DNA of 64,000 nt from Cupriavidus cauae (lineage in GTDB: Bacteria > Pseudomonadota > Gammaproteobacteria > Burkholderiales > Burkholderiaceae): positions 124,001-188,000 of the forward strand of contig NZ_VWRN01000030.1 of NCBI RefSeq assembly GCF_008632125.1, written 5' to 3'. Below, in pieces: positions 31,244 through 39,898 of the stretch. The position numbers and the translations under genes were made by a program. The notes beneath the pieces are model-generated. The model was not told the origin of the DNA. It did not search any database and was given only the letters and a program-made list of their open reading frames with translations. Within the stretch, counting starts at the first letter, position 1. The number at the start of each line of letters is the position of its first letter.

Positions 31244-34200
31244 TCAAGCCATCACGCCGCTGGCCTCCTCCGGCCGGCGCACGCGGAACCAGGCGGCGTA
31301 CAGCGCCGGCAGGAACAGCAGCGTCAGCACCGTGGCGACCAGCAGGCCACCCATGATCGCGACCGCCATCGGCCCCCAGAACACCGAGCGCGACAGCGGG
31401 ATCATCGCCAGCACGGCGGCCGCCGCGGTCAGCATGATCGGCCGGAAGCGGCGTACCGCGGCCTCGACGATCGCGGTCCAGGCCGGCACGCCGGCGCGGA
31501 TGTCCTGCTCGATCTGGTCGACCAGGATCACCGAGTTGCGGATGATCATGCCGACCAGCGCGGTGATGCCCAGCTGGGCAACGAAGCCCATCGGCGCCTG
31601 CAGCAGCAACAGCGTCGCCGCGGCGCCGATCAGCCCGAGCGGGCCGGTCAGGAACACCATCACCGCGCGCGAGAAGCTGTGCAGCTGCAGCATCAGCAGC
31701 GTGAAGATCAGGAACACGCACAGCGGCAGCTGCGCGGCGATCGACGCGCCCGCCTTGCCGCTCTCCTCCTCGGCGCCGGCCACCGTGATCAGGTAGCCGG
31801 CCGGCAGCTCGGCGCGCAGCTTGTCGAGCTGCGGGTTGATCTGCGCGGTCACGGTCGGTCCCTGGATGCCGTCGACCACGTCGGCCTGCACGGTCACGCC
31901 GAAATCGCGATTCTCGCGCCAGACGATGCCCGGCTCGGAACGGATGCCGATGCGCGCCACCTGCGTCAGCGGCACCGCGCGCCCGCTGGCGGTCGGCACC
32001 TGCACGTTGTGCAGATCGGCCAGCGCCTCGCGTTCGTCCCGGGCCGAGCGCATCACGATGTCGATCAGCTTGTCGCCGTCGCGATACTGGCCGACCGGCG
32101 CGCCGGTCAGCACGGTCTGCGTGACGCGGGCGATCGCATTGGTGGTCACGCCGAGCGCGCGCGCCTTTTCCTGATCGATGTCCAGGCGCAGCACCTTGAC
32201 GTTCTCGTTCCAGTTGTCATTGACGCCGACCGTATTCGGATTGGCGCTCATGATCGCCTTGACCTGGTCGGCGATCCGCCGCACCCCCGCCGCCTCGGGC
32301 CCGATCACGCGGAACTGCACCGGATAGGCAACCGGCGGCCCGTTCGGCAGCAGCTTGACGCGGCCGCGTAGCTGGGGAAAGTCGCTTGCCAGCAGCGCGA
32401 TGATGCGCTGGCGCAGCCGCTCGCGCACCTCGACGTCGACCGGCAGCACGATCAGCTGCACCACATTGCTCTGCGGGAAGATCTGGTCCAGCGGCAGATA
32501 GAAGCGCGGCGCGCCGGTGCCGACGAAGGTGGTGATGCTGCCGACATCGGCATCGCCGCGCAGCGCGGCCTCGAAGCGCCTGGCCTCGGCCTCGCTCTGC
32601 GCGAAGCTGGCGCCCTCGGGCAGCCACATCTCGACCATCAGCTCGGGCCGGCTGGAATCGGGGAAGAACTGCTTCTCGACGAACTGGAAGGCAAAGATGC
32701 CGAGCGCGAAGGTCCCCAGCGTGATCGCGATCACGGTCTTGCGCCAGTCCACGCACCAGTCCACCGCGCGGCGGAAGCGCGCATAGAACGGCGTGTCGAA
32801 CACCTCGTGATGGCCGCCCTCGCTCGGCGTGACCTTCAGCAGCAGATAACCCAGATACGGCGTGAAATAGACCGCCGCCAGCCACGACAGCACCAGCGCG
32901 AGCGCCGTCACCGCGAAGATGGCGAAGGTGTATTCGCCGACCGTCGAACGCGCGAGACCCACCGGCAGGAAGCCCGCGGCGGTGATCAGCGTGCCGGTCA
33001 GCATCGGCATCGCGGTCGAGGTGTAGGCGAAGGTCGCGGCCTCCATCTTGGAGAAGCCCTCCTCCAGCTTGCGCACCATCATCTCGACCGCGATGATGGC
33101 GTCGTCGACCAGCAGTCCGAGCGCGATGATCAGCGCGCCCAGCGAGACCTTGTGCAGGCCGATGTCGAACACGTTCATGAACAGGAACGTGACCGCCAGC
33201 ACCAGCGGGATCGTCAGCGCCACCACCAGGCCGGGGCGCGCGTCTAGCCGCAGCGGCTTGGTGTGCAGGCCCAGCGAGATGAAGCTGACCGCCAGCACGA
33301 TCACCACGGCCTCGATCAGCACGCGCACGAACTCCCCGACCGAACGCTTGACCGCCTCCGGCTGGTCCTGCACCTGCTCCATCTCGATGCCGACCGGCAG
33401 CTGCTTGCGCAGCGTGTCGGCCTCGGCGCGCAGCGCCTCGCCCAGCGCGATGATGTCGCCGCCCTTCTCCATCGAGATGCCCAGGCCGATCACGTCCTTG
33501 CCGTTGAAGCGCATGCGCGGCGCCGGCGGATCGACGTAGCCGCGATAGACGCGCGCGATATCGCCGAGCCGGATGTTCGCCGCGCCGTTGGGGCCGCGCA
33601 GCACCATATTGCGCAGGTCGCCGACATCGGCGAACTGGCCCGACACGCGCACCTGCACGTTGTCGCTGGGCGTCACCAGCACGCCGCTGGCGGTCAGGTT
33701 GTTCTGCTGGGCGATCTGGTCGGCAATCGCGTTCAGGTCCAGCCCGAGTTGCGCGAAGCGGGTCTGGTTGAACTCGATATAGATCTTCTCGTCCTGCAGG
33801 CCGATCAGCGACACCTTGGCGACCGACGGCACGCGCAGCAGCTGCTGGCGCACCAGGTCGGCATATTCGCGCAGTTCCTTGTAGGTGAAGCCGTCGGCGG
33901 ACAGCGCGTAGATGGTGCCGTAGACATCGCCGAACTCGTCGTTGAAGAACGGCCCGCGCACGCCGGCCGGCAGCGTGCCGGCGATATCGCCGATCTTCTT
34001 GCGCACCGTGTACCAGATCTGCGCGGTCTCCTTCGCCGGCGCGTCGTCGCGCAGCTGGAAGATCACGGTGGTCTCGCCCGGCTTGGAGAAGCTGCGGATC
34101 TTGTCCGCGTAGGGGACTTCCTGCAGCTGGCGTTCGAGCTTGTCGGTGACCTGCACCGCAATCTGCTCGGCGGTGGCGCCGGGCCAGAAGGCCTGCACCA

Positions 34201-34351
34201 CCATCACGCGGAAGGTGAACGGCGGGTCTTCGTCCTGCCCCAGCTGGAAATACGACATCAGCCCGGCCAGCAGCAACACCACCAGCAGATAGCGCGTCAG
34301 CGCCTGGTGCTCGAGCGCCCAGCGCGACAGATTGAATCGGGAGTGCTCCAT
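31244..34351 (-). CDS. RND efflux pump inner-membrane transporter
   Basis: A 1035-residue proton-driven RND transporter with the usual twelve-helix layout and two large periplasmic loops. The proton-relay aspartates are in LGLLVDDAIIAVEMMVRKLE. DEDPPFTFRVMVVQAFWPG near residue 40 and the C-terminal LIGAAATLLLLQAPMGF are typical of HAE1-like multidrug pumps rather than metal (CusA) pumps. Start is ATG 34351 (MEHSRFNLSRWALEHQ). It follows the adaptor gene by 10 bp. No outer-membrane channel or regulator gene is in the window. Substrates cannot be predicted. Confidence 0.93.
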   Translation of the reverse strand: MEHSRFNLSRWALEHQALTRYLLVVLLLAGLMSYFQLGQDEDPPFTFRVMVVQAFWPGATAEQIAVQVTDKLERQLQEVPYADKIRSFSKPGETTVIFQLRDDAPAKETAQIWYTVRKKIGDIAGTLPAGVRGPFFNDEFGDVYGTIYALSADGFTYKELREYADLVRQQLLRVPSVAKVSLIGLQDEKIYIEFNQTRFAQLGLDLNAIADQIAQQNNLTASGVLVTPSDNVQVRVSGQFADVGDLRNMVLRGPNGAANIRLGDIARVYRGYVDPPAPRMRFNGKDVIGLGISMEKGGDIIALGEALRAEADTLRKQLPVGIEMEQVQDQPEAVKRSVGEFVRVLIEAVVIVLAVSFISLGLHTKPLRLDARPGLVVALTIPLVLAVTFLFMNVFDIGLHKVSLGALIIALGLLVDDAIIAVEMMVRKLEEGFSKMEAATFAYTSTAMPMLTGTLITAAGFLPVGLARSTVGEYTFAIFAVTALALVLSWLAAVYFTPYLGYLLLKVTPSEGGHHEVFDTPFYARFRRAVDWCVDWRKTVIAITLGTFALGIFAFQFVEKQFFPDSSRPELMVEMWLPEGASFAQSEAEARRFEAALRGDADVGSITTFVGTGAPRFYLPLDQIFPQSNVVQLIVLPVDVEVRERLRQRIIALLASDFPQLRGRVKLLPNGPPVAYPVQFRVIGPEAAGVRRIADQVKAIMSANPNTVGVNDNWNENVKVLRLDIDQEKARALGVTTNAIARVTQTVLTGAPVGQYRDGDKLIDIVMRSARDEREALADLHNVQVPTASGRAVPLTQVARIGIRSEPGIVWRENRDFGVTVQADVVDGIQGPTVTAQINPQLDKLRAELPAGYLITVAGAEEESGKAGASIAAQLPLCVFLIFTLLMLQLHSFSRAVMVFLTGPLGLIGAAATLLLLQAPMGFVAQLGITALVGMIIRNSVILVDQIEQDIRAGVPAWTAIVEAAVRRFRPIMLTAAAAVLAMIPLSRSVFWGPMAVAIMGGLLVATVLTLLFLPALYAAWFRVRRPEEASGVMA

Positions 34352-34361
34352 CGCGGCGCCC

Positions 34362-35789
34362 TTAGCTGCGAGCGGTGGGCGCGCTGGCCGGGGCGCTGGT
34401 GGGCGCAGGGGCCGGCGCACTGGCCGGGGCACTTGCCGGCGCGCTGGTCGGTGCGCTGGTCGGTGCGCTGGCCGGAGCAGTGGCGGGCGCAGCGGACGGA
34501 ACCGCGGTACCCGTCGATCGCGGCGCCGACGCCGACGCCGTCGCCGGCGCCGTCCCTGCAGCCGTCCCCGGCGCCGTCCCTGCTGCCGTCCCTGCTGCCG
34601 TGCCTGCAGCCGTCCCAGGCGCCGACGCGGACGCGACCGACTGCAGCGGCCGCACCTTCTGGCCCGGCTTGAGCAGATGCACGCCCGCGGTGACGATGGT
34701 CTGGCCCGGACGAAGTCCGCTCCTGACCTCGATCTCGTTGCCGATCGGCTGCCCCAGCGTGACCGTCACCGGCTGCACCGTGCCGGCCGCGCCGTCGTAG
34801 ACCCAGACCTGGTTCGTGCCCTGCTGCTGCAGCAGCGCGGTCAGCGGCACGCGCACCGCGGGCGACGCGCCGGTCCGCACGAAGGTGACCATCGCGGTCA
34901 TGCCGAACTTCAGGTCGGCGGGCGGATTGGGCACCGTGATGCGCGCCGCGTAGGTGCGCGTGACCGGGTCCGCGGCCGCGGCGATCTCGCGCACGCGGCC
35001 CGGCAGGATGCGGTCGGGCTCGGCCCAGGTCCGCACGCTGACGTCCCGGATGTCGCGCAGCCAATCGACCTGATCCTCGGGCAGGCCGATCGCGACCTCC
35101 TTCTCGGCGGTCTGCGCAACCCGCACCACCGACTGCCCGGCGCTGACCACCTGCCCCACTTCGGCATCGATCGCGGTGACCACGCCGTCGGCGTCCGCGG
35201 CCAGCACGGTATAGCCGGTCTGGTTGCTCTGCTCGCGCAGCGCGGCCTCCGCCTGGCGCAGCCGCGCGGCCGCGGCCTCGTAGCTGGCCTGGCGCCGGTT
35301 CTGCTCGGCCGCGCTGATAAAGCCCTTGGCGAACAGGTCGTTGTAGCGCTTCAGGTCGGCGGCCGCCAGGTCGCGGTCGGTGCGCGCCGCCTCGTACTGC
35401 GCGCGCGAGCCCTGCTCGGCCAGGTTCAGATCGGTCGGATCGAGCCGGGCCAGCGGCTGCCCGCGCCGCACCGTGGCGCCCACGTCGACCAGGCGCGCGG
35501 CGATCTTGCCGCCGACGCGGAAACCGAGACGGGATTCGATGCGCGGCCGCACGTCGCCGGAGAACTCGTAGGAGGACTGGCCGGTGGCGGACTGCAGCTG
35601 CAGCAGACGCACCGGCCGGACCTCCGGCGCGCGCTCGGGCTCGCGCGAGCAGCCGCCCAGTACCAGCACGGCACCGAGCAACACCGCGCCGACGATCGAC
35701 GGCGAGGTCCTGAAAGCGTTGACGGCCGCGACTTCCGGCCCGGGACAAGGCACTGGCATGGGATGGCGATAAGACGGGTGCAACGGCAT
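34362..35789 (-). CDS. RND efflux periplasmic adaptor lipoprotein
   Basis: A 475-residue membrane-fusion protein. The lipobox is VLVLGGCSREP (Cys near residue 47). The barrel-sandwich half-motifs (GFRVGGKIAARLVDVGATVR and ADADGVVTAIDAEVGQVVSAG) flank a coiled-coil hairpin at about residues 125-190. The start may be ATG 35789 or 35759; both leave an unusually long n-region before the hydrophobic stretch. The last about 95 residues, after KVRPLQSVAS, are a low-complexity Ala-Pro-Thr-Ser-Gly tail encoded by 12-bp repeats (34375-34640) that other adaptors lack. It forms an operon with the pump. Confidence 0.9.
   Translation of the reverse strand: MPLHPSYRHPMPVPCPGPEVAAVNAFRTSPSIVGAVLLGAVLVLGGCSREPERAPEVRPVRLLQLQSATGQSSYEFSGDVRPRIESRLGFRVGGKIAARLVDVGATVRRGQPLARLDPTDLNLAEQGSRAQYEAARTDRDLAAADLKRYNDLFAKGFISAAEQNRRQASYEAAAARLRQAEAALREQSNQTGYTVLAADADGVVTAIDAEVGQVVSAGQSVVRVAQTAEKEVAIGLPEDQVDWLRDIRDVSVRTWAEPDRILPGRVREIAAAADPVTRTYAARITVPNPPADLKFGMTAMVTFVRTGASPAVRVPLTALLQQQGTNQVWVYDGAAGTVQPVTVTLGQPIGNEIEVRSGLRPGQTIVTAGVHLLKPGQKVRPLQSVASASAPGTAAGTAAGTAAGTAPGTAAGTAPATASASAPRSTGTAVPSAAPATAPASAPTSAPTSAPASAPASAPAPAPTSAPASAPTARS
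34375..34640. repeat. 12-bp coding repeats in adaptor 3' end
   Basis: Units such as GCCGTCCCTGCT and GCGCTGGTCGGT recur in multiples of 12 bp and encode GTAA/GTAP and SAPT/SAPA tetrapeptides. The array runs up to about 10 bp before the stop codon. Confidence 0.75.
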
Positions 35790-35897
35790 GACGAGAGGCG
35801 ACGTGCGCCGGCACGGCCGGACTGGCGGCGAACAGCAGCGCTGCCGCGCGACACGACAATGGCGCCGCCCCTGGGACGGCGGGTCCGGCAGTAAATA

Positions 35898-35940
35898 ACC
35901 GGCCGGTCAGCAATATATCCAGCCGTTCGGGGTGCGTCAA
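35898..35940 (-). promoter_or_regulatory. Efflux operon promoter with palindromic operator
   Basis: The minus strand gives TTGACG (35940-35935), 17 bp, TATATT (35917-35912): a near-consensus sigma-70 promoter for the adaptor-pump operon. The predicted start (about 35905) falls in ACCGGCCGGT (35898-35907), a perfect 10-bp palindrome extended to TGACCGGCCGGTTA. A repressor bound there would block initiation. TetR-family regulators of RND pumps often bind such sites, but none is encoded nearby. Confidence 0.65.
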
Positions 35941-36099
35941 ACGCGACGCGACGAATGGACTGATTTGAGGACCGAAACCGGGGATTTACCCGCTATTTGG
36001 CGTCCGATGCGTGCCCGCATGCCCCCTATCGGTAGGGTGGAAAGCGGCACATGCGCGGCGTTTGCGTGGCTTCCAGGTGCCCGTGGGCGCGCCCGTGAT

Positions 36100-36105
36100 T
36101 ACAAT
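36100..36105 (+). promoter_or_regulatory. Candidate -10 abutting hpnC start
   Basis: GATTACAATGC places TACAAT 9 bp before the hpnC ATG at 36115, with no Shine-Dalgarno between. The mRNA would be leaderless or nearly so. No strong -35 is visible. Confidence 0.4.
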
Positions 36106-36114
36106 GCTGCGGCC

Positions 36115-37068
36115 ATGTCCAACCCCGGCGAGCCCGCCGCCGCCGACACGATCCCAATCCAGACCCCGATGCCGATGCCAACGCCGCCCTCCGCAGCCGC
36201 CCCCGACGGCCTGGCCATCGGCCACTACGAGAACTTCCCGGTCGCCAGCGTGCTGCTGCCCAGGCGGCTGCGCCGGCCGGTCGCGGTGATCTACCGCTTC
36301 GCCCGCACCGCCGACGATCTCGCCGACGAGGGCGATGCCGCGCCGCAGGAGCGCCTGGCCGCGCTCGGCGCGCTGTCGGATGCGCTCGACCGCATCGACG
36401 CCGGCACCGATCCGGGCACGCCGATGATGCGCGCGCTGGCCGAGGTCATCGCCGAATACCGCTTGCCGCTGCCGCTGTTCCACGACCTGCTCGACGCCTT
36501 CCGGCAGGACGTGACCGTGCACCGCCATGCCGACTGGGACAGCCTGCTCGACTACTCGCGCCGCTCCGCCAATCCGGTCGGCCGGCTGATGCTGCATCTG
36601 TACGGCGCGGCCACGCCGGACCGCTTCGCGCGCGCCGATGCGATCTGCACCGGCCTGCAACTGGTCAACTTCTGGCAGGACGTCGCGATCGACTTCGCGC
36701 GCGGCCGCGTCTACCTGCCCGCCGACGCGATGGCGCGCCACGGCGTCGACGACGACGCGCTGGCCGAGGGCCGCTGCGACGCGCGCTGGCTGGCGCTGAT
36801 GGAAGAGCTGAAGATGCGCACGGAGGCGATGCTACAATCCGGCGCTTCGCTCGCGCTGGACCTGCCGCGGACGGCGGACTGGCGCATCGACTGGGAGTTG
36901 CGGCTGGTGGTGCAAGGCGGCCTGCGCGTGCTGGAACGCATCGAGGCCGTCGGCTACGATGTCTTCCGGCGCCGTCCGACGCTCGGGCCCGCCGACTGGC
37001 TGCTGTTGGCATGGCGGGCGGCAGCGCGCTACCGGACCGGCACCGCGCCGAGCAAGCCCGCTCATTGA
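36115..37068 (+). CDS. hpnC: Hydroxysqualene dehydroxylating/synthesis enzyme HpnC
   Basis: A 317-residue all-alpha trans-isoprenyl transferase-like protein. In the HpnCDE route HpnD makes presqualene diphosphate, HpnC converts it to hydroxysqualene and HpnE reduces that to squalene. The two Asp-rich motifs are RTADDLADEGD near residue 65 and NFWQDVAIDFARGRVYLP near 185. Residues 1-35 are a Pro/Ala/Met-rich leader absent from the core fold. The start ATG 36115 follows a -10-like box. The order C-D-E is the standard operon order. Squalene here would feed hopanoid synthesis; no shc cyclase gene lies in the window. Confidence 0.92.
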   Translation: MSNPGEPAAADTIPIQTPMPMPTPPSAAAPDGLAIGHYENFPVASVLLPRRLRRPVAVIYRFARTADDLADEGDAAPQERLAALGALSDALDRIDAGTDPGTPMMRALAEVIAEYRLPLPLFHDLLDAFRQDVTVHRHADWDSLLDYSRRSANPVGRLMLHLYGAATPDRFARADAICTGLQLVNFWQDVAIDFARGRVYLPADAMARHGVDDDALAEGRCDARWLALMEELKMRTEAMLQSGASLALDLPRTADWRIDWELRLVVQGGLRVLERIEAVGYDVFRRRPTLGPADWLLLAWRAAARYRTGTAPSKPAH

Positions 37069-37167
37069 GATCAGGCGTTGAACGCCGCCTGAGCCCGGAC
37101 AGAGCTGGATCAAGCCGGATTGAGCCCAGATAAAGCCCCGAGTGTGTCCCTAGCGAGCCCGAGACCG

Positions 37168-38004
37168 GTGACGCCCGATCAGTACTGCCAAGACAAGGCC
37201 GCCCAGAGCGGCTCCAGCTTCTACTACAGCTTCCTGTTCCTGCCCCCGGAACGGCGGCGTGCCATCACCGCGCTCTATGCCTGGTGCCGCGAAGTCGACG
37301 ACGTCGTCGACGAAACCCAGGACCTGACCGTCGCCCAGCAACAGCTGGCCTGGTGGCACGGCGAGCTGAACCGCCTGTTTGCCGGCGCCCCCACCCATCC
37401 GACCACGCTGGCGCTGCAGCCGCATCTGGCCTCCTGCGGCCTGACGCAGCCGATGCTCGCCGAGGTGCTGGAAGGCATGGAAATGGACCTGATGCAGACG
37501 CGCTATCTGGACGAGGCCGGCCTCGACCGCTACTGCCATTGCGTGGCCGGCGTGGTCGGCACCATGAGCGCGCGCATCTTCGGCTACCGCGACCCGCGCA
37601 CGCTCGAATTCGCCGAGAAGCTCGGGCGTTCGCTGCAGCTGGTCAATATCATCCGCGACGTCGGCGAGGACGCGCGGCGCGGCCGCCTCTATCTGCCGGT
37701 CAATGTGCTACAGCGCTTCGAGGTGCCGGCCGCCGACATCATGCAGGGCCGGCATTCGCCGCGCTTCGTCGCGCTGATGGCCTATCACGCCGAGCGCGCG
37801 CGCACCTTCTACCGCGAGGCGCTGGCGCTGCTGCCCGATACCGACCGCCGCGCGCAGCGTGCGGGGCTGCTGATGGGCGCGATCTACCACGCCCTGCTCG
37901 ACGAGATCGAGGCCAGCGGCTTCCAGGTATTGAACCAGCGCATCTCGCTGACACCCATGCGCAAGCTGTGGATCGCATGGAAGACGTGGATACGCAACCG
38001 CTGA
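37168..38004 (+). CDS. hpnD: Presqualene diphosphate synthase HpnD
   Basis: A 278-residue squalene/phytoene synthase family enzyme that condenses two farnesyl diphosphates to presqualene diphosphate. It has GSSFYYSFLFLPPERRRAI, the first Asp-rich motif YAWCREVDDVVDET and the second NIIRDVGEDARRGRLYLP. There is no ATG start. GTG 37168 (then TPDQYCQDKAAQ) fits homologue length; GTG 37144 and TTG 37120 are alternatives. The gene is 99 bp after hpnC and 8 bp before hpnE. Confidence 0.93.
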   Translation: MTPDQYCQDKAAQSGSSFYYSFLFLPPERRRAITALYAWCREVDDVVDETQDLTVAQQQLAWWHGELNRLFAGAPTHPTTLALQPHLASCGLTQPMLAEVLEGMEMDLMQTRYLDEAGLDRYCHCVAGVVGTMSARIFGYRDPRTLEFAEKLGRSLQLVNIIRDVGEDARRGRLYLPVNVLQRFEVPAADIMQGRHSPRFVALMAYHAERARTFYREALALLPDTDRRAQRAGLLMGAIYHALLDEIEASGFQVLNQRISLTPMRKLWIAWKTWIRNR

Positions 38005-38012
38005 GCACCGCG

Positions 38013-39863
38013 ATGGCAGAACGCCCCGCCACGCCCGACGCAGTGTCGCCGCAAGCCGGCGGCGCGGTCGACGCTGTGGGCGCTGTGGGCGCTGTGGGCG
38101 CTGTGGGTGCGGTGGGTGCGGTGGGTGCTGTGGGTGCTGTGGGTGCTGTGGGTGCTGCGGGCGCTGTGGGCGCTGTGGGCGCTGTGGGTGCTGCGGGTGC
38201 TGCGGGTGCTGCGGGTGCTACGGGTGCTGCAGGCGCTGCGGATGCGGTGAGCTTGGTGGGCGCAGACGGCTCGGTGGGCATCATCGGCGGCGGCTGGGCC
38301 GGCATGGCCGCCGCGCTCGAACTGGCGCAGGCCGGCCGCGTGGTCCATGTGTTCGAAGCCGCGCCGGTGCTCGGCGGCCGCGCGCGCCGCGTCGCCCGCC
38401 GCCATCCGCAGGTCGCCGGCGAACTCGACAATGGCCAGCATCTTCTTCTCGGCGCCTATCGCCATACCCTTGCCCTGATGCGCCGCGCCGGCGTCGATCC
38501 CGATGCCGCGCTGCTGCGGCTGCCGCTGCAGATGGCCTACGCCGACGGCTGGCGGCTGCAGGCGCCGCGCCTGCCCGCGCCCTGGCATCTGGTCGGCATG
38601 GGCCTGACCGCGCGCGGGCTCGGCTGGCATGAGCGCGCGGCGTTGGCGAAGGTGCTGTCGCTGCTGCGCGCGGACGACGAAGCCGAGCACGCCGACGGCG
38701 CCGCCTCTGCCGCCTCTGCCGCCTCTGCCGCCTCGGCCGCCTCGACCGCCTCTGCCGCGCCCGCCGCGCCCGCCACGTCCACCACGTCCACCACGTCCTC
38801 GAACTCCGTCCCCTCTGCCGACTCCACCGACTCTGCCGGCGAGACCGTTGCCGCATGGTTGGCGCACGCGCCGCCCGCGCTGCAGCAGCGGCTGTGGTTC
38901 CCGCTGTGCGTGGCCGCGCTGAACACGCCGGCCGAGCAGGCCGATGCCCGCGTGTTTCGCCGCGTGCTGCGCGACAGCCTGCTGGCGGCGCGCGACGACA
39001 GCGACATGCTGGTGCCGCGCTGGGACCTGAGCCGGCTGTTCCCCGAAGCCGCCGCGCAGGCGATCGTGGCCGCGGGCGGCACGGTCCGGACCGGCGCCGC
39101 GGTGCAGACGATCGCGCGGAGCGCGCGCGGCTGGGTGCTGCGGACCGCCTCCGGCCAGCAGGAGGTCGCGCAGCTGATCATCGCCACCGCGCCGCGGCAG
39201 GCGGCACGGCTGCTGGCGCAGATATCGCTGGGCCCGGACCCGGCCGCGCACCCGGTCGCGCACCACGCCGCCGCACTGAAGGCCGCCGCCGCGACGCTGC
39301 ACGCCTTCGACCATGTGCCGATCGTCACGCTGTATCTGAACGTCGGCGCGCTGCGTCTGCCGCGTCCTTTCCTGGCGCTCGACGCCAGCGCCGCCGCGCC
39401 GGGGCAATTCGTCTTCGATCGCGCCGCGCTGTCCAGCGAGTACCACGGCGCCTTGCAGGACCCAGCCCGCGACAACGTCTGGTCGGTCGTCATCAGCGCC
39501 GCCGACGATGCCGCCGCGCTGCCGCAGGGCGAGCTGGCGCGGCGCGTGCGCGCGCAACTTGCCGCGCAACTGGCGCCCGTCATACCCGATGCCGCGCGCC
39601 TTGCCGAAGCGCGCGGCGAGTTCGTGATCGCCGAACGCCTGGCCACGTTCCGCTGCGTGCCCGGCCTGGCGCGTCCCGGCAACGATATCGGCGTGCCGGG
39701 TCTGGCGCTGGCGGGCGACTATACCGACGGGCGGGCCGAACCGGGCGGAGCTTGTGGCGCCTATGGCCCCTACCCGGCCACCATCGAAGCGGCGACGCGC
39801 AGCGGCTCGGCGGCCGCGGCGCTGCTGCAACGCGAACGCGTGCCGTCCGCCCCGACGGCATGA
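38013..39863 (+). CDS. hpnE: Hydroxysqualene reductase HpnE with repeat inserts
   Basis: A 616-residue FAD-dependent amine-oxidase/desaturase-like protein. The Rossmann motif is VGIIGGGWAGMAAALELAQA and the C-terminal FAD segment is ALAGDYTDGRAEPGGACGAY. Two low-complexity insertions make it longer than usual (about 420-480 in the family): residues 22-78, a (V/A)GA tripeptide repeated about eighteen times before the FAD motif, and about 230-275, an Ala-Ser then Ser-Thr tract between conserved blocks. The start may be 38013 or an in-frame ATG at 37977 overlapping hpnD. It overlaps the next ORF (ATGA at 39860). Confidence 0.92.
   Translation: MAERPATPDAVSPQAGGAVDAVGAVGAVGAVGAVGAVGAVGAVGAVGAAGAVGAVGAVGAAGAAGAAGATGAAGAADAVSLVGADGSVGIIGGGWAGMAAALELAQAGRVVHVFEAAPVLGGRARRVARRHPQVAGELDNGQHLLLGAYRHTLALMRRAGVDPDAALLRLPLQMAYADGWRLQAPRLPAPWHLVGMGLTARGLGWHERAALAKVLSLLRADDEAEHADGAASAASAASAASAASTASAAPAAPATSTTSTTSSNSVPSADSTDSAGETVAAWLAHAPPALQQRLWFPLCVAALNTPAEQADARVFRRVLRDSLLAARDDSDMLVPRWDLSRLFPEAAAQAIVAAGGTVRTGAAVQTIARSARGWVLRTASGQQEVAQLIIATAPRQAARLLAQISLGPDPAAHPVAHHAAALKAAAATLHAFDHVPIVTLYLNVGALRLPRPFLALDASAAAPGQFVFDRAALSSEYHGALQDPARDNVWSVVISAADDAAALPQGELARRVRAQLAAQLAPVIPDAARLAEARGEFVIAERLATFRCVPGLARPGNDIGVPGLALAGDYTDGRAEPGGACGAYGPYPATIEAATRSGSAAAALLQRERVPSAPTA
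38076..38246 (+). repeat. 9-bp coding minisatellite in hpnE
   Basis: Nineteen contiguous 9-bp units of the type GTGGGTGCT encode nine VGA, one AGA, three VGA, three AGA, one TGA-type (Thr-Gly-Ala), one AGA and one ADA. The first three units are identical, and four later ones (GTGGGTGCT) are identical to each other, so the array looks recently expanded. Confidence 0.95.
38698..38838 (+). repeat. Second coding repeat tract in hpnE
   Basis: GCCGCCTCT-type 9-bp units encode (Ala-Ala-Ser)n, then ACGTCCACC-type 9-bp units encode (Thr-Ser-Thr)n. It interrupts hpnE between the KVLSLLRADDEAEHAD and ETVAAWLAHAPPALQQRL blocks. Confidence 0.85.
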
Positions 39864-39898
39864 CTCCCCTTTTCACCGACGTACCGAAGAGCCAGCAC

